DNA from: Actinomycetes bacterium
Lineage (GTDB): Bacteria > Actinomycetota > Acidimicrobiia > Acidimicrobiales > RAAP-2
Direction: 5' to 3'
Assembly (NCBI GenBank): GCA_021790675.1
Contig: JAJYGN010000095.1
Location: 1-63,284, forward strand
DNA length: 63,284 nt
Shown here: positions 51,250-60,407 of the stretch, piece after piece
Numbering within the stretch: position 1 is the stretch's first letter
Layout of the letters: each line of letters opens with the position of its first letter
Made by a program: the position numbers and the translations under genes
Notes under the pieces: generated by a model
Database searches by the model: none
What the model saw: only the letters and a program-made list of their open reading frames with translations
What the model was told of the DNA's origin: nothing

Positions 51250-51381
51250 GCCGAGGTCCAAAGCGGTAGTCGGGTCCCGTGCGACGGTCGTTCGTGAACC
51301 GAGTCAGGGGTGGAAGCCAGCAGCTCTCAGCGGATTGCGCCGGGTGCCACGGATCGCCTGACTGCCGCTTTGGACCTCGGC
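51250..51381 (+). ncRNA. ffs: Bacterial small SRP RNA (4.5S-like)
   Basis: A long hairpin: GCCGAGGTCCAAAGCGG at the 5' end pairs perfectly (17 bp) with CCGCTTTGGACCTCGGC at the 3' end. The apical part carries the domain IV hallmark: GAACCGAGTCAGG, GGAAGCCAGCAG, and CGGGTGCCACGG followed by CGCCTGAC. Location directly upstream of dnaX-recR matches the usual SRP RNA neighbourhood in several Gram-positive genomes. About 132 nt in my delimitation; the exact ends are not determined. Confidence 0.88.
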
Positions 51382-51410
51382 TTCGTACAGGGCGCCGTTA
51401 GCATGCGTGC

Positions 51411-53111
51411 ATGCCTGACCAACCCGTGCCCACCTCGATCGAAGGCGTGACGGCCCTCTATCGCCGCTTCCGGCCGGGCCGTTTCGCCGAGATGCGGGGC
51501 CAAGACCACGTCGTGCGCGCCCTCCAGGGGGCGGTGGCGAGCGGGCGCGTCGTGCACGCCTATCTCTTCTCGGGGCCGCGCGGCACGGGCAAGACGACCG
51601 CCGCGCGCATCCTCGCCAAGGCACTGAACTGCGAGAACCCGATCGACGGCGACGCGTGCAACGAGTGCGCGAGTTGCGTGGCGATCTCTCGCGGGTCGTC
51701 CCTTGACGTCACCGAGCTCGACGCGGCCTCCAATAACGGCGTCGACGACGTGCGCGACATCACCGTCGGGGCCTGGCATGGCACGCCGGGTCGATGGAAG
51801 GTCTACATCTTCGACGAGGTTCACCAGCTCTCTAAGGCCGCCTCGGCCGCCCTGTTGAAGACCCTCGAAGAACCGCCACCGCACGTCGTGTTCGTGCTGG
51901 CGACCACCGATCCCCACAAGGTGCTGCCCACGATCCGCTCGCGCACTCAGCACCTCGAATTCCGCCTCATCGGTGCCGAAACCCTGGGCGGCCTGCTCAG
52001 CGACATCCGTGTTGCGGCAGGACTCCCCGCTGACGACGCGACCATCGAGGCCGCGGTCCGCCAGGGCCGCGGATCGGCCCGCGACGCGTTGAGCGCCCTC
52101 GACCAGTTCCTCGCCACCGGTCCGGTGTCTGACACCCAGCCCGAGTTCGACGTGCTCTTCGCAGCGCTCGCCGAGAGTGACGCGGCGGCGGCTCTCACCG
52201 CGCTCGCGTCGCTGATGGCCCAGGGGTGGGACCCCGAACAGTTGACGGAGAGCTTCATCGCCGAGTTGCGTCAGACGTTCCTTCTTCAAGTCGCGCCCGG
52301 TGTGGCCGCGGCGGTCGACTCCGACCGCGAGCGCCTCGCGCAGTGGGGAGTGCGCCTGGGTCTCGCAAGAACGGTGCGCGTCCTCGAGACGCTCGGGCGA
52401 ACGTTGCGAGAGATGCGTGGCGCTCCGGAGAAGACTGTTACCCTCGAAGTCGCCCTGGTGCGACTCACCCGCGCCGACCTCGACAGCTCGCTCGACGCCC
52501 TCGCCGAGAGGGTGGCTCGGCTGGAGAAGGGTGCGCCGAGCCCCGAGCCCGAGGCCCCGCAGCGCCGTCCCATCGCCGGCGCCGGCCCGAATCGTGTCGC
52601 ACCCCCTCCGAGCGCACCAACGCCCGAGGCGCGCGAGACTGCGCCGCCCCCCGCGCCGACATCGCCCGCCGCGGAGCCCGCCGCGGAGCCCGCTACGGAC
52701 GAGATCTCCCTCGAGGAGTTTCGCGAGCGCTTCGCCGCGCGTGTCGTGCCGCGCACGGCGCGCTCCGCCCAACTGGTCCTCAAGAACGCCGAGGTGCGTG
52801 CCGTCGCCAACGGTCGCATGACGATCGCGGTCGCCAGCGAGGACCTCCGCCAGAACAGCGAGATGGTCACGCCGGGACTTCGCAGCGCGCTCGAGCACGA
52901 GTTCAAGGTCGGCTTCGCCATCGACTGGATCGTGGACGGCGCCATTGCCGCCTCGCTGAGCGCGCCACGCACCCCGAGTGTTCGAACCGCGGCGCCGGTC
53001 GTCGAGGACGACGCCGACGCCGACGCAGGAGACGCGTCGGCCATCGTCGTGGACTCGGTGGCCGAGCACCTGATCACCGAGATGTTCCCCGGGGCCCAGG
53101 AGATCACGTGA
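51411..53111 (+). CDS. dnaX: DNA polymerase III subunit gamma/tau
   Basis: A 566-residue clamp-loader ATPase. The N-terminal LYRRFRPGRFAEMRGQDHV is the family opening. Walker A is SGPRGTGKTTAARILAKAL, zinc ligands lie in NCENPIDGDACNECASC, Walker B is VYIFDEVHQLSKAAS and the sensor motif VFVLATTDPHKVLPTIRSR. The region from about 390 is Pro-Ala-rich, as in tau. It overlaps recR in a GTGA. Confidence 0.95.
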   Translation: MPDQPVPTSIEGVTALYRRFRPGRFAEMRGQDHVVRALQGAVASGRVVHAYLFSGPRGTGKTTAARILAKALNCENPIDGDACNECASCVAISRGSSLDVTELDAASNNGVDDVRDITVGAWHGTPGRWKVYIFDEVHQLSKAASAALLKTLEEPPPHVVFVLATTDPHKVLPTIRSRTQHLEFRLIGAETLGGLLSDIRVAAGLPADDATIEAAVRQGRGSARDALSALDQFLATGPVSDTQPEFDVLFAALAESDAAAALTALASLMAQGWDPEQLTESFIAELRQTFLLQVAPGVAAAVDSDRERLAQWGVRLGLARTVRVLETLGRTLREMRGAPEKTVTLEVALVRLTRADLDSSLDALAERVARLEKGAPSPEPEAPQRRPIAGAGPNRVAPPPSAPTPEARETAPPPAPTSPAAEPAAEPATDEISLEEFRERFAARVVPRTARSAQLVLKNAEVRAVANGRMTIAVASEDLRQNSEMVTPGLRSALEHEFKVGFAIDWIVDGAIAASLSAPRTPSVRTAAPVVEDDADADAGDASAIVVDSVAEHLITEMFPGAQEIT

Positions 53112-53710
53112 CCTATCCGCCGGCGCTCCAAGCGGTCGTTGACGAACTCGGGCGATTCCCCGGCGTCGGTCCTAAGTCGGCCCAGCGCATCGCGTTCTGG
53201 CTGATGCGCCAGCCCGACGAGGACGTCGCGCGACTCGCCGCGTCGCTCGGCGAGATGGCGACCAAGCTCTCGTTCTGCGAGCGCTGCTGCAACATCGCTG
53301 AGTCGGGCGGGCTGTGCCCGATCTGCGCGGATTCGCGACGCGACCAGACGGTGATTTGCGTCGTGGAGAACCCGCCCGATGTGGTCGCGGTCGAGCGCTC
53401 GGGCGCGTTTCGCGGCACGTACCACGTGCTGCACGGCGTGCTCAATCCGCTCGAGGGTGTGACGCCGGATCGCCTTCGCATCCAGGAGCTGCTGGCGCGC
53501 TTGACGGGACCCGTCACCGAGGTCATCTTGTGCTTCAACTCGAACGTCGAGGGCGACGCCACCGCCATGTACCTGAGCCGCCTGCTGGCCGCCCCGGGCC
53601 TCGTCGTCAGCCAGCCGGCCAGCGGCCTGCCCGTTGGCGGTGACCTCGAGTTCGCCGACGACCTGACGCTCGGCCGCGCGATCGACGGCCGACGCGTCCT
53701 CTCCGATTAG
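53108..53710 (+). CDS. recR: Recombination protein RecR
   Basis: A 200-residue RecR from GTG 53108. An N-terminal helix-hairpin-helix (ELGRFPGVGPKSAQRIAFWL), a four-Cys zinc finger (SFCERCCNIAESGGLCPIC) and a Toprim domain (VICVVENPPDVVAVERSGAF, ILCFNSNVEGDATAMYLSRL) are all in order. Acts with RecO/RecF in gap repair. Coupled to dnaX; its stop overlaps the convergent uppP by four bases (TTAG). Confidence 0.96.
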   Translation: MTYPPALQAVVDELGRFPGVGPKSAQRIAFWLMRQPDEDVARLAASLGEMATKLSFCERCCNIAESGGLCPICADSRRDQTVICVVENPPDVVAVERSGAFRGTYHVLHGVLNPLEGVTPDRLRIQELLARLTGPVTEVILCFNSNVEGDATAMYLSRLLAAPGLVVSQPASGLPVGGDLEFADDLTLGRAIDGRRVLSD

Positions 53711-54606
53711 GCGAAGTAGACGACGCCGAAGAGCCCCAGCGCCAGGCTGTAGAGCGCGAAGGGCGCGAGCGTCTTGGTCGCGAACCAGCGCACCAGGAAG
53801 CGCACCGAGAGATACGCGGTGACCGCGGCGCACAGCGCACCGAGCGCGGCGGGTGTTCGAACACCCTGGCCGGTCGCGCCAAAGAGCTCGGGCAGCTTGT
53901 AGAGGCCCGCGAGCGCGATGACCGGCGTGGCGAGCAGGAATGAGAACTGCGCGGCGTCTTCGTGGCTGAGGCCGCCCGCGAGGCCCGTGGCCATGGCGAT
54001 CCCCGAGCGCGAGATGCCCGCGAAGAGTGCGAGGCTCTGGGAGGCCCCGATGCCGAAGGCCTGGCGCACCGAGAGCGTCTCGAGGCTGACCAGTCGGGCG
54101 TGGCGTCCCTGGGCGGCGCGCAGGCGCTCGGCGCCGAAGAGGATGAGGCCGTTGATCACGAGGAAGACGGCCGCAGCGAGGGGCTTGGCGAAGAGAACGC
54201 GCAGCGTCGAGTCGAAGATGACCCCGGCGATCCCCACCGGGATGGTGGCCACGACGAGCAGGGCGAGCAGCCGGTAGTTCGCGTCGATCGTGTCGTCGTC
54301 AAGTCGCCACAGCGACGACGCGCCGCGCTGGCCGACGCCGCGCAGGCGCTCGACGAGGGCGCGCGCGAAAGCCACCCAGTTGTGGCGGTAGTAGACGAAG
54401 AGGCCGGCCGCGGTGCCCACGTGCAGTCCCACGAGGAAGGCCAGGAAGAAGGAGTGTTTCGCCGACTGGGCGCTCACCAGGTGGTGCCAGCCAAAGAGGG
54501 CCGGAGCGATCACGCTGTGGCCGAGGCTCGACACGGGGAAGAGTTCCGAGACACCCTGGAGAAGTCCGAGGATCATGGCCTGGAGGTCGGTGATCGGCGC
54601 GGGCAC
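53707..54606 (-). CDS. uppP: Undecaprenyl-diphosphatase
   Basis: A 299-residue polytopic membrane protein from GTG 54606. The family's first motif is GLLQGVSELFPVSSLGHSVI, with the catalytic Glu and Ser-His, and the second is AGISRSGIAMATGLAGGLSHEDAAQFSFLLATP. About eight helices. It recycles the undecaprenyl carrier lipid for cell wall synthesis. Nothing else of the cell wall pathway is adjacent. Confidence 0.92.
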   Translation of the reverse strand: MPAPITDLQAMILGLLQGVSELFPVSSLGHSVIAPALFGWHHLVSAQSAKHSFFLAFLVGLHVGTAAGLFVYYRHNWVAFARALVERLRGVGQRGASSLWRLDDDTIDANYRLLALLVVATIPVGIAGVIFDSTLRVLFAKPLAAAVFLVINGLILFGAERLRAAQGRHARLVSLETLSVRQAFGIGASQSLALFAGISRSGIAMATGLAGGLSHEDAAQFSFLLATPVIALAGLYKLPELFGATGQGVRTPAALGALCAAVTAYLSVRFLVRWFATKTLAPFALYSLALGLFGVVYFA

Positions 54607-54661
54607 GTTCGAACGGTAATCGACGCTGGCGCACCGCGAATCGCGGTGCGAGACTTCAGGC

Positions 54662-55177
54662 GTGCGCTATCTCACAATCGTCCGCCACGCCGAGGCCGAG
54701 GACCGCGCCGAATCCGGTCGCGACTACGACCGGCACTTAAGTGCCCGAGGGCGTCGCCAGTGCGAGCAGTTGCGCGCTCTAGCGATGGATCCTGAAGAGT
54801 TGGGTCGTTACGGGCCTACCGTGGCACTGGTGAGCGGGGCCGCACGTACGCGTGAGACTTTCGCGCGCGCCTTCGAAGACACGCCCCTCGTCTCGCACGT
54901 CGAGTTCAGTGACCTCATCTACAACGGCCGGCGCAACGTGACAGCCGAGGACGTCCTGATCGACCTGGCCGCGATCGATCCGGTGACGACGTCGCTGCTG
55001 GTGGTTGGCCACAACCCGACGCTGCGCGACCTCGTGGACTCGCTCGCACGATCGGTGCCGTCGCCGTTGACGCCGGGTCACCTGCCCAAGGCAGCGACCA
55101 TTGTGCTTGCTCTCGACGACGATCGCCCCGTGGGGCTGATGCGCTACGACGCGGTTGCGGCCTATCGGCCTGACTAG
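54662..55177 (+). CDS. SixA-type phosphohistidine phosphatase
   Basis: A 171-residue histidine phosphatase from GTG 54662. The RHG-type catalytic motif is YLTIVRHAEAEDRAESGRDY, with SARGRRQCEQLRAL and SGAARTRETFARAFE, and the second catalytic His in LLVVGHNPTLRDLVDSLA. It matches SixA, which dephosphorylates histidine phosphotransfer domains. The actual target is unknown. Confidence 0.87.
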   Translation: MRYLTIVRHAEAEDRAESGRDYDRHLSARGRRQCEQLRALAMDPEELGRYGPTVALVSGAARTRETFARAFEDTPLVSHVEFSDLIYNGRRNVTAEDVLIDLAAIDPVTTSLLVVGHNPTLRDLVDSLARSVPSPLTPGHLPKAATIVLALDDDRPVGLMRYDAVAAYRPD

Positions 55178-55366
55178 CGATCGACTGAGAGATGCGCTGA
55201 CAGCACGAGCACGTTCACCTCGCGGCGAGACGATGTCGACCGAGGGCGCTCTTCGCTGCGAGCGAATTGATTACCACTCCAATCACACGAAACTGACACA
55301 TCCTCAACAACTGCCGCTACTTGACTGTTGGAGTGCCGCAAGGGCTTAGGGAAAGAGCAGTGAATA

Positions 55367-56338
55367 ATGGTAAATAGAAATTGGAAGGCGCTGCTCGCAG
55401 GTTCGGGTGTCGTGGTACTGAGTGTGACGGCTCTGCCGATCATGTCGGCGACCGCGTCGCCGAGCAGCCTGAGCGGTCCCCAGGCCTTTTACAACGGTCC
55501 CAACGGCAACAGTGGCAATATCACGTCCTGTAGCAGTGGCACAGAAGCTGCGAGCGTAGAGAACGCGGTGCAGTTGCTGGCTGGTTACACGACCATCGGA
55601 GTGAACGCCGCTCCCTACATCACATCAATCGCGACGGACAGTCAGGCGAGCAGTGCTGGCTCTTTCGCCGGCGGCAACCTTGTCGTCACTGATGCAGGCA
55701 GTTCCATCAACGTCACGACGTCGGGCGACGTGGTTGTTGACTACGTGTCAGTTCACGGCGGGAATTCTGGAAGCGGTCCCAGTACCAACGTCTATTGGGG
55801 ACCCGCCACGAGTCTCAACGGGACCTTCAATTACGTTGCGTCCCAGGGGTTTAGTGGTTGGCTCGTCTGCTACAACACGGGCAGCGTGACGTCAACGACT
55901 ACGTCGCCAGTTGTCGTCACCACGACACCGCCGCCGACCACGCCGCCGGTAACCACGACGGTGCCGCCGGTGACCACGACAGTGCCGCCGCCGACCACGC
56001 CGCCAGTTGTCGTTACCACCACGCCGCCGACGACCACGCCGCCGGTGACCGTGACCACCACGGGTGGAGTGACGGTGACCACGCAGATTCCGACCAGCCC
56101 CGCTACGTCACCGACGACTACCGCTCCGAACGGCGCGACGGTGACGACGGTCATTCGGACCGAGCCGAGCTCGTCGCCGTCCACCTTGCCGGCGTACCAC
56201 ATCCCGACGAAGGCTCCGTCGACCGGCGCAGGCGGGGCCGCATCGAGCGGTACTGGTGCGCTCTTGGGCGTGAGCGGTCTCTTGCTGCTCGCCGGTCTCG
56301 CTCTGATGAGCGTGCTGGCTCGGCGTCGCAGGGCGTAG
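55367..56338 (+). CDS. Predicted sortase-anchored, Thr/Pro-rich surface protein
   Basis: A 323-residue exported protein. Signal peptide (residues 1-29, VVVLSVTALPIMSATAS), a globular segment to about 175, then a Thr-Pro-rich repeat (TTTPPPTTPPVTTTVPPVTT, about residues 180-255) expected to be extended. The C-terminus is a sorting signal: KAPSTGAGG near 280-288, a hydrophobic helix, LLGVSGLLLLAGLALMSVLA, and RRRRA. The APSTG motif departs from LPXTG. The sortase gene follows 47 nt downstream, so this is its probable dedicated substrate. Confidence 0.85.
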   Translation: MVNRNWKALLAGSGVVVLSVTALPIMSATASPSSLSGPQAFYNGPNGNSGNITSCSSGTEAASVENAVQLLAGYTTIGVNAAPYITSIATDSQASSAGSFAGGNLVVTDAGSSINVTTSGDVVVDYVSVHGGNSGSGPSTNVYWGPATSLNGTFNYVASQGFSGWLVCYNTGSVTSTTTSPVVVTTTPPPTTPPVTTTVPPVTTTVPPPTTPPVVVTTTPPTTTPPVTVTTTGGVTVTTQIPTSPATSPTTTAPNGATVTTVIRTEPSSSPSTLPAYHIPTKAPSTGAGGAASSGTGALLGVSGLLLLAGLALMSVLARRRRA

Positions 56339-56385
56339 TCAGAACCGGGCCCGCACGGGTCTTGTTGTATCGAGAGGAGTGAACA

Positions 56386-57129
56386 GTGCGACCAGTCCAC
56401 CGACGTCTCAAGTGGACGGTCGCACTGTTTCTCGTGATCGGGGCAGTCGCCGGCGCGATCATCGCGACACGCCAACCGCTTCACGGCCCGTCGCTCTCCG
56501 GTCCCATCGGTGTGACGGCCCCGACGAGCTCGCGGCCAACGACGGCGCCGTCGGCCTCTGCGGATGCGGTGACTCACCCCGCGAACTCGACCGCGCCTGT
56601 CGCGTCGACGATGGTATCCAACCAGCCCGCACCACGTTCACGTCATAACCTGCGCAACTTCGCGGCGCGGTCGGTGCCGGTGCACCTGACGATTCCCGCT
56701 CTCGGAGTCTCGGTCCCGCTGAGTGAACTTGGACTCAACACGGACGGCACGGTGAGTGTGCCGACGGACTTCTCGGTACCCGGCTGGTACAAGGACGGGC
56801 CCACGCCGGGTCAGCGCGGGTCAGCAGTCATCTTGGGCCACGTGGACAGTTACAAGGGGCCGGCGGTCTTCTTCTATCTGTCGCGTCTGCGCCCTGGTAA
56901 TGCGATCGTCGTGAACTTGGCTGATCATGCGGTCGTGCACTTCACGGTAATTGGAGTCCGTGAGTATTCGAAGAGCAACTTCCCCGACAGGACCGTCTAT
57001 GGCATGCGGTCTTACAGCGCGCTGCAGCTGGTCACGTGTGGCGGAGTCTTCAACCGGGCGACGGGCCACTACGAGTCGAACATCGTCGTCTATACGACAA
57101 TGACCTCATTCACGCGGCCGCACCTCTAA
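56386..57129 (+). CDS. Class F-like sortase
   Basis: A 247-residue sortase from GTG 56386 with GAGAGGAG before it. One N-terminal membrane helix (residues 10-28) and a Ser/Thr/Pro linker precede the catalytic domain. The catalytic His is in VILGHVDSYKGPAVFFYL (near 152), Cys in ALQLVTCGGVFNRATGHYESN (near 217) with the Arg a few residues on. The TCGGxFxRxTGHY block is typical of actinobacterial class F sortases. It probably attaches the upstream surface protein. Confidence 0.88.
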   Translation: MRPVHRRLKWTVALFLVIGAVAGAIIATRQPLHGPSLSGPIGVTAPTSSRPTTAPSASADAVTHPANSTAPVASTMVSNQPAPRSRHNLRNFAARSVPVHLTIPALGVSVPLSELGLNTDGTVSVPTDFSVPGWYKDGPTPGQRGSAVILGHVDSYKGPAVFFYLSRLRPGNAIVVNLADHAVVHFTVIGVREYSKSNFPDRTVYGMRSYSALQLVTCGGVFNRATGHYESNIVVYTTMTSFTRPHL

Positions 57130-57274
57130 CGGATTCACTCGCGGGCCCGCGACCGTATCTCCGCTCGCAGCGCGTCTTTGACGTGACGGTTCATCTAACT
57201 CGAGGGTGACCTCCTCGATGGGTCAGTGTTGGACTTGGGCCTCGCTGACTCGACACCCCGTGGCGAGCAGAAAC

Positions 57275-58453
57275 CTAGAGCGAGCGCAGGATCGCGGCGT
57301 CGCCCTGACCGCCACCACCACAGAGCGCGACAGCCGCGGTGCCGCCGCCGCGGCGGCGCAGCTCGTAGAGGGCGGTCAGCGCGAGGCGAGAGCCCGACAT
57401 GCCGACGGGGTGCCCCAAGGCGATCGCCCCGCCGTTGACGTTGATCTTGGACTCGTCGAGTCCGAGGTCGTCGGCCGAGGCGAGACCGACCGCCGCGAAG
57501 GCCTCGTTGATCTCGTAGAGGTCGTAGCCCGCAGGGTCGAGGCCGGCCTTGGCCGAAGCCTTGGCGATGGCGTGCGAGGGCTGGTTGAGAAGCGACGTGT
57601 CCGGCCCGGCGACCTCGCCGTAGCTGATGATCTCACCCAGCGGGGTCAGTCCGAGGGCGGCGGCGCGCTCCGCGGACATCATCACTAGGGCCGCGGCGCC
57701 GTCGGAGATCTGCGAGGCGTTCCCTGCGGTGATCGTGCCGTCCTTGTCGAAGGCCGGACGCAGCCCGGCCAGGGAGGCCGCCGTCGTCTCGGCGCGCACG
57801 CCCTCGTCGACTTCGACGAAGCGCGGGTCGCCCTTGCGCTGAGCGACACTGACCGGTGTGATCTCCTCGGCGAACTTGCCCGCGGCGATCGCGGCGGCGG
57901 CGAGCTGGTGCGAGCGCGCGGAGAACTCGTCCTGGCGCTCGCGGCTGATGGCGCCCTTGTTGTAGCGCTCGGTGGCCAGTCCCATCGCGCAGTGGTCGAA
58001 GGCGCAGGTCAGTCCGTCGAACATCATCGAGTCGACGAGGCTCGCGTCGCCGATGCGGTAGCCGGCGCGCGCGCCGGGCAGCAGGTAGGGGGCGTTCGTC
58101 ATCGACTCCATGCCGCCGGCGATCACGATGTCGGCCTCGCCGGCGCGGATCATGAGGTCGGCCAGGTGAAGGGTCTGCAGACCCGACAGGCAGACCTTGT
58201 TGATCGTGGTGGCGTGCACCGAGAGCGGGATGCCGGCGCGCTCGGCTGCCTGGCGGGCGGTGATCTGGCCCTGGCCGGCCTGGATGACCTGGCCCATTAG
58301 CACCGCGTCGATGGTCGCCGGATCGACGCCGGTCTCTTCGAGGACGGCCTTGATCGCCAGTCCTCCCAGGTCCTGGGCGCTCAGGCTGGCGAAGGCACCC
58401 GCCAGCTTGCCGATCGGGGTGCGCTTTCCAGCGACGATGACGCTGCGCGACAT
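57275..58453 (-). CDS. Acetyl-CoA C-acetyltransferase (thiolase)
   Basis: A 392-residue thiolase. The nucleophile Cys is in [18 protein letters not shown] (near residue 89), the His in [21 protein letters not shown] and the second Cys in [14 protein letters not shown]. The length and motifs fit biosynthetic/degradative acetoacetyl-CoA thiolases. Divergent from ccr over 111 nt, it would supply acetoacetyl-CoA to the ethylmalonyl-CoA pathway. The ribosome site is GAGGAG. Confidence 0.92.
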   Translation of the reverse strand: MSRSVIVAGKRTPIGKLAGAFASLSAQDLGGLAIKAVLEETGVDPATIDAVLMGQVIQAGQGQITARQAAERAGIPLSVHATTINKVCLSGLQTLHLADLMIRAGEADIVIAGGMESMTNAPYLLPGARAGYRIGDASLVDSMMFDGLTCAFDHCAMGLATERYNKGAISRERQDEFSARSHQLAAAAIAAGKFAEEITPVSVAQRKGDPRFVEVDEGVRAETTAASLAGLRPAFDKDGTITAGNASQISDGAAALVMMSAERAAALGLTPLGEIISYGEVAGPDTSLLNQPSHAIAKASAKAGLDPAGYDLYEINEAFAAVGLASADDLGLDESKINVNGGAIALGHPVGMSGSRLALTALYELRRRGGGTAAVALCGGGGQGDAAILRSL

Positions 58454-58564
58454 GGGAACTCCTCACTGTTCGTGTGACGATGCCACGATAGACCCGCCAC
58501 GGGCGCCGTCAAATCGTCGGGTTCTCGCGGGCGAGTTCGATGGGCGGCCGGTAGTGTCTCGACA

Positions 58565-59911
58565 ATGAGTGAGCTCCTCGACGCAGTTCGCGCCGGTGCG
58601 TCGCCCGACGTCCTCGCTGCGGCTCCCCTGCCCGCCACGTCCCGCGGCATCGTCGTACGCCGCGAGGACCAGCACATGTTCGACGGCGTCGCCTCGCACG
58701 ACAAGGACCCGCGGGCCAGCCTGCACCTTGAGGAGTTCGAGCTGCCCGAGATGGCGCCCGACGAGGTCTTCGTCGCGGTGATGGCCTCCTCAATCAACTT
58801 CAACACCGTTTGGACGAGCATCTTCGAGCCCCTGTCGACGTTTGGCTTCCTGGATCGCCTGGGCCGCGAGTCCTACTGGGGCGCGCGCCACGCCCGCGAC
58901 TACCACGTGCTGGGTTCCGACGCCGCCGGGGTGGTCGTGCGCGCCGGCTCGGCCGTTCGCAACTGGAAGGTCGGCGACGAGGTCACCATCCACTGCAACC
59001 ACGTCGACGACCAGGACCCCAGCGGGCACGACGACTCGATGCTCGCGGCCAATCAGCGCATCTGGGGATTTGAGACCAACTTCGGCGGCCTCGCCGACAT
59101 CACGTTGGTCAAGGCCAACCAGCTGATGCCCAAACCCAAACACCTGACCTGGGAGGAGGCGGCGGTCAACGCTCTGACCAACTCGACCTCGTATCGCATG
59201 CTGGTCTCGCGCAACGGCGCGCCGGTCACCCAGGGCGACAAGGTCCTCATCTGGGGGGCGTCCGGGGGCATCGGCTCCTTCGCGGTCCAGCACGTGCTCA
59301 ACTCCGGGGGCATCCCGATCGGCGTCGTCTCGAGCGCGTCGAAGGTGGCGACGCTGCGCGAGCTGGGATGCGAGTACGTGATCGACCGGCGCGAGAAGGA
59401 CTACCGCTTCTGGAAGGACGAGCACACCCAGGACGAGTCCGAGTGGCGCCGACTGGGCAAGGACATCCGCGCACTGGTGGGCGAGGACCCGGACATCGTC
59501 TTTGAGCACCCGGGTCGCTCGACGATGGGCGCGAGCGTCTTCGTCGCCAAGCGAGCCGGCACGATCGTGACCTGCGCGGCCACGAGCGGCTACATGATCG
59601 AGTACGACAACCGTCACCTGTGGATGAAGCTCAAGACGATCAAGGGCACCCACTTTGCGAACTACCGCGAGGCGTGGGCCGCGAACCAGACGCTGATCGA
59701 CGGAAAGGTCGTGCCGCCGCTGTCGGCGGTCTTTCCCCTCGAGCAGACCGGTGAGGCGACCTACGAGATGCACCACAACCGCCACGAGGGCAAGATCGGC
59801 ATCCTCTGCGTGGCCGAGCGCGAGGGACTGGGCATCTCGGACCCCGAGACGCGCGCGCGAGTGGGCGAGGAGCGCCTGACGATCTTTCGCCGTCACGACC
59901 GCGAGGGCTGA
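58565..59911 (+). CDS. ccr: Crotonyl-CoA carboxylase/reductase
   Basis: A 448-residue MDR-fold enzyme that reductively carboxylates crotonyl-CoA to ethylmalonyl-CoA using NADPH. The Rossmann motif is LIWGASGGIGSFAVQHVL. CO2-binding residues known in Kitasatospora Ccr (Asn81, Phe170, Glu171, His365) have counterparts at Asn80 (SSINFNTVW), Phe169-Glu170 (WGFETNFGG) and His363 (KGTHFANYRE), which argues for a true carboxylase rather than a plain enoyl reductase. It overlaps the epimerase gene by one base. Confidence 0.95.
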   Translation: MSELLDAVRAGASPDVLAAAPLPATSRGIVVRREDQHMFDGVASHDKDPRASLHLEEFELPEMAPDEVFVAVMASSINFNTVWTSIFEPLSTFGFLDRLGRESYWGARHARDYHVLGSDAAGVVVRAGSAVRNWKVGDEVTIHCNHVDDQDPSGHDDSMLAANQRIWGFETNFGGLADITLVKANQLMPKPKHLTWEEAAVNALTNSTSYRMLVSRNGAPVTQGDKVLIWGASGGIGSFAVQHVLNSGGIPIGVVSSASKVATLRELGCEYVIDRREKDYRFWKDEHTQDESEWRRLGKDIRALVGEDPDIVFEHPGRSTMGASVFVAKRAGTIVTCAATSGYMIEYDNRHLWMKLKTIKGTHFANYREAWAANQTLIDGKVVPPLSAVFPLEQTGEATYEMHHNRHEGKIGILCVAEREGLGISDPETRARVGEERLTIFRRHDREG

Positions 59912-60354
59912 TGGAGAACCTGCTCATCGAGATCGACCACGTTGCGATCGCCGTGCGCGACCTGGCGAGCACGGTCGCCTGGTACGAGGACGTGCTCGGC
60001 GCGCGCGTCGTGCACCGCGAGGTGGTGGCCTCCGACGGGGTCGAGGAAGCGCTCATCGCCGTGGCCGACTCCTACATCCAGCTCCTGACGCCGACGAACG
60101 CCGCGTCGCCCGTCGCCACGTTCCTGGAGAAGCGCGGTGAGGGCCTGCACCACGTGGGCTATCGCGTGGCGGACTGCGCGGCGGCCCTCGAAGCCGTTAA
60201 GGCCGCCGGGGGGCGCGTGATCGACCAGGCGCCTCGTCCGGGATCGCGCAACACCACCGTCGCCTTCGTCCACCCCAAGACGATGGGCGGCACGCTGATC
60301 GAGCTCGTCCAAGAGGGTCGCGCCGCACCCGAGGTGGCGGCGACCTCGGAGTAG
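59911..60354 (+). CDS. mce: Ethylmalonyl-CoA/methylmalonyl-CoA epimerase
   Basis: A 147-residue VOC-fold epimerase. Metal ligands are in IDHVAIAVRDL (His), GLHHVGYRV (His) and GGTLIELVQ (Glu). Coupled to ccr (TGATG), so it is likely to interconvert the 2S and 2R forms of ethylmalonyl- and methylmalonyl-CoA for the mutases. Confidence 0.9.
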   Translation: MENLLIEIDHVAIAVRDLASTVAWYEDVLGARVVHREVVASDGVEEALIAVADSYIQLLTPTNAASPVATFLEKRGEGLHHVGYRVADCAAALEAVKAAGGRVIDQAPRPGSRNTTVAFVHPKTMGGTLIELVQEGRAAPEVAATSE

Positions 60355-60407
60355 TCGCGCCGCGCGCGGCGCCGATGCGCCGAGGGCGCGACTTGTAGCC
60401 TGTGCCC

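Noticed and set aside
55900-56140. Short direct DNA repeats resembling a CRISPR-like array
   Set aside because: They encode in-frame Thr-Pro repeats of the surface protein; no regular spacers and no cas genes.
57139-57152. TCGCGGGCCCGCGA palindrome between sortase and thiolase genes
   Set aside because: A 14-nt perfect palindrome with no loop; likely chance in GC-rich DNA and not a convincing terminator or operator.
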